A DNA stretch of 64,000 nucleotides from Semisulcospira habei (taxonomy: Eukaryota; Mollusca; Gastropoda; Semisulcospiridae), in NCBI GenBank assembly GCA_036245525.1, contig BTPG01000007.1:119421444-119485443 (forward strand), in the 5' to 3' direction. Positions 63,001 to 64,000 of the stretch are shown piece after piece (position 1 is the stretch's first letter; the number at the start of each line of letters is the position of its first letter). The translations under genes and the position numbers were made by a program. Below the pieces are notes generated by a model. The model ran no database searches. It worked only from the letters and a program-made list of their open reading frames with translations, and was not told the origin of the DNA.

Positions 63001-64000
63001 CCGTACCGAGCGAGGCGCAGCATCGCAACTTCCCACGGAAGAGTGGAGACCTGCACGAGAAGGGCGAGGGCCTTGGTCCGAAGGGCGGGAACACAACCCA
63101 CAAGGTTGACGCTGGGCCCACAGGCCTAGGAGGGTTCCTTCAGAGACTGCCAGGCAGGGCCGAAAGATGCGGGTACCCACAGGAGCACGGTAGAGCTGCG
63201 ACGTCGCATCAGGGGAGAAGGTCAGGGAGGAGCCAAGCCGCCACGAACGAAGGAAGGCAAGGGCGGAGGGTTCGAAGCCAAGCGGACGATCCACTAGAGC
63301 TGGGAAGGGTTGCCGCAAGCACGAGCGCCGGCAGAACACCGGAGGCAGCGAGCACGAAGGGGAGCGAGAGGTCAGCGAACCGGGAAGCCGAAGGCTAAGA
63401 CGCCGGCAGGCCAACGGCGAACGCCGGACGCAGAGTCATCCACCGGAGAGGGTCGGGGAGACGCTGGAGGCGAAGGGTGCAAGGGAGTGGGGAAGAGGAT
63501 GTCCCGAGGAGAACGACAGCGCCGAGCACCAGGCGAAGGTCGACAGGGACACTGGAGGGAGTCGAGTGGGCGGGCGACGAACGGCGGGCGCCGCAACTAT
63601 CCAGGCGACGAGGGCGAGGACGCCGATCCCCACTGCACTGGGTGTACCCCTAGGGGCACCCATCCAAGCGCTAACAGCGCGACGTAGCTTCACGTCGGTG
63701 AACAGACGAGAACCGGTGAACGTGGAAGGGCGAATACCAGAAGGACGATCCCGAAGGAGTGCCCGCGGCTCAAGGAGGGGGCCCGTAGCTGGCTGGGCGA
63801 CTCAACGAAGGAGTCAGCGAGTTGGAAGGAGGGCCCATGACCGACTAGGGTACCAACAGGCGATAAGGGTCGCGGTGCCCGGGGCTCAAGGAGCGGGCAC
63901 GACTGAGACGGAGAGGCCAAAGGCCGACGCGTCTGCGAACAGGCAACAGGGGTCGCAGTGCACGGGGCTCCTTCACAAGGAGCGGGGCACAACTAGACGG
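60054..64000 (-). mobile_element. DIRS-type retrotransposon, copy 4, decayed, runs off the edge
   Basis: It begins ACTTACCGATGACATGACTA; inverse and direct repeats of this at 60295-60310 and 60370-60390 form the internal complementary region. On the - strand, scattered blocks follow the DIRS order: LQALGT-like and GRSDPGACKDL-type recombinase sequence (61100-61500), HPCPSD.../HAWRL and PPAVLV (61500-61800) and RNase H-like pieces near 62000. No frame longer than about 340 codons survives and none keeps a catalytic set. Its ends define a third subfamily. Confidence 0.7.
62500..64000. other. GC-rich decayed DIRS interior, no intact gene
   Basis: Open frames on both strands here reflect the GC-rich composition. 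I see no RT YxDD box or gag cysteine module, so the assignment to the upstream part of copy 4 is by position only. Confidence 0.4.

Noticed and set aside
1..64000. tRNA, rRNA or bacterial-type operons
   Set aside because: No cloverleaf with A/B boxes, rRNA core sequence or operon-like gene packing was seen on either strand.

Overview
This is a 64 kb piece of nuclear genome from an animal, most likely a marine invertebrate and plausibly a mollusc. The evidence is two split host genes with canonical splice sites, a very dense and layered load of transposable elements, and retroelement tails of a kind common in lophotrochozoans. The species cannot be fixed from the sequence alone.

Host genes. 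An ADF/cofilin gene lies on the + strand (coding exons 6277-6584, 7283-7424 and a 15-nt last exon at 12889-12903). Upstream it has a perfect CArG box and a TATA box. The 3' half of an NADPH-cytochrome P450 reductase (POR) gene lies on the - strand (exons 53388-53207, 52702-52553, 44636-44372, 43566-43338, 36991-36847). Exon phases join without a gap and the protein ends in the family's ...DVWS tail. The FMN domain and the first part of the FAD domain lie beyond the right edge. The two genes face each other tail to tail across about 24 kb of repeats.

Repeats, left to right. 0.5-5.3 kb: a TTAA-flanked palindromic MITE, a 1.7 kb element with 94-bp inverted ends, long palindromes and two hAT-like MITEs, one nested in another MITE. 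Cofilin intron 2 carries two 0.7 kb pogo-like elements. 13-27 kb: many short TTAA-flanked palindromes, two stacked truncated LINEs inside one MITE, and two copies of a 385-bp SINE-like element with 15-16 bp target duplications. 27.85-34.4 kb: a DIRS-type retrotransposon (gag, RT/RNase H, methyltransferase-like region, tyrosine recombinase, inverted ends, internal complementary region). POR introns carry a second DIRS copy that lost RT/RNase H (37.1-42.05 kb), a third (53.7-60.05 kb) and a fourth that is badly decayed (60.05 kb to the edge). The third copy sits inside the left tail of the fourth. One POR intron also holds a pogo-like element (44.7-52.1 kb) pried apart by three TTAA insertions; one of these contains a 5.5 kb insert with inverted ends and a LINE with a 1045-residue ORF.

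Most striking is a set of hairpin-forming MITEs. At least two families with different ends share the same central 70-bp palindrome, and its two arms change together between copies. Copy-to-copy alignment here was by eye; percent identities were not computed.
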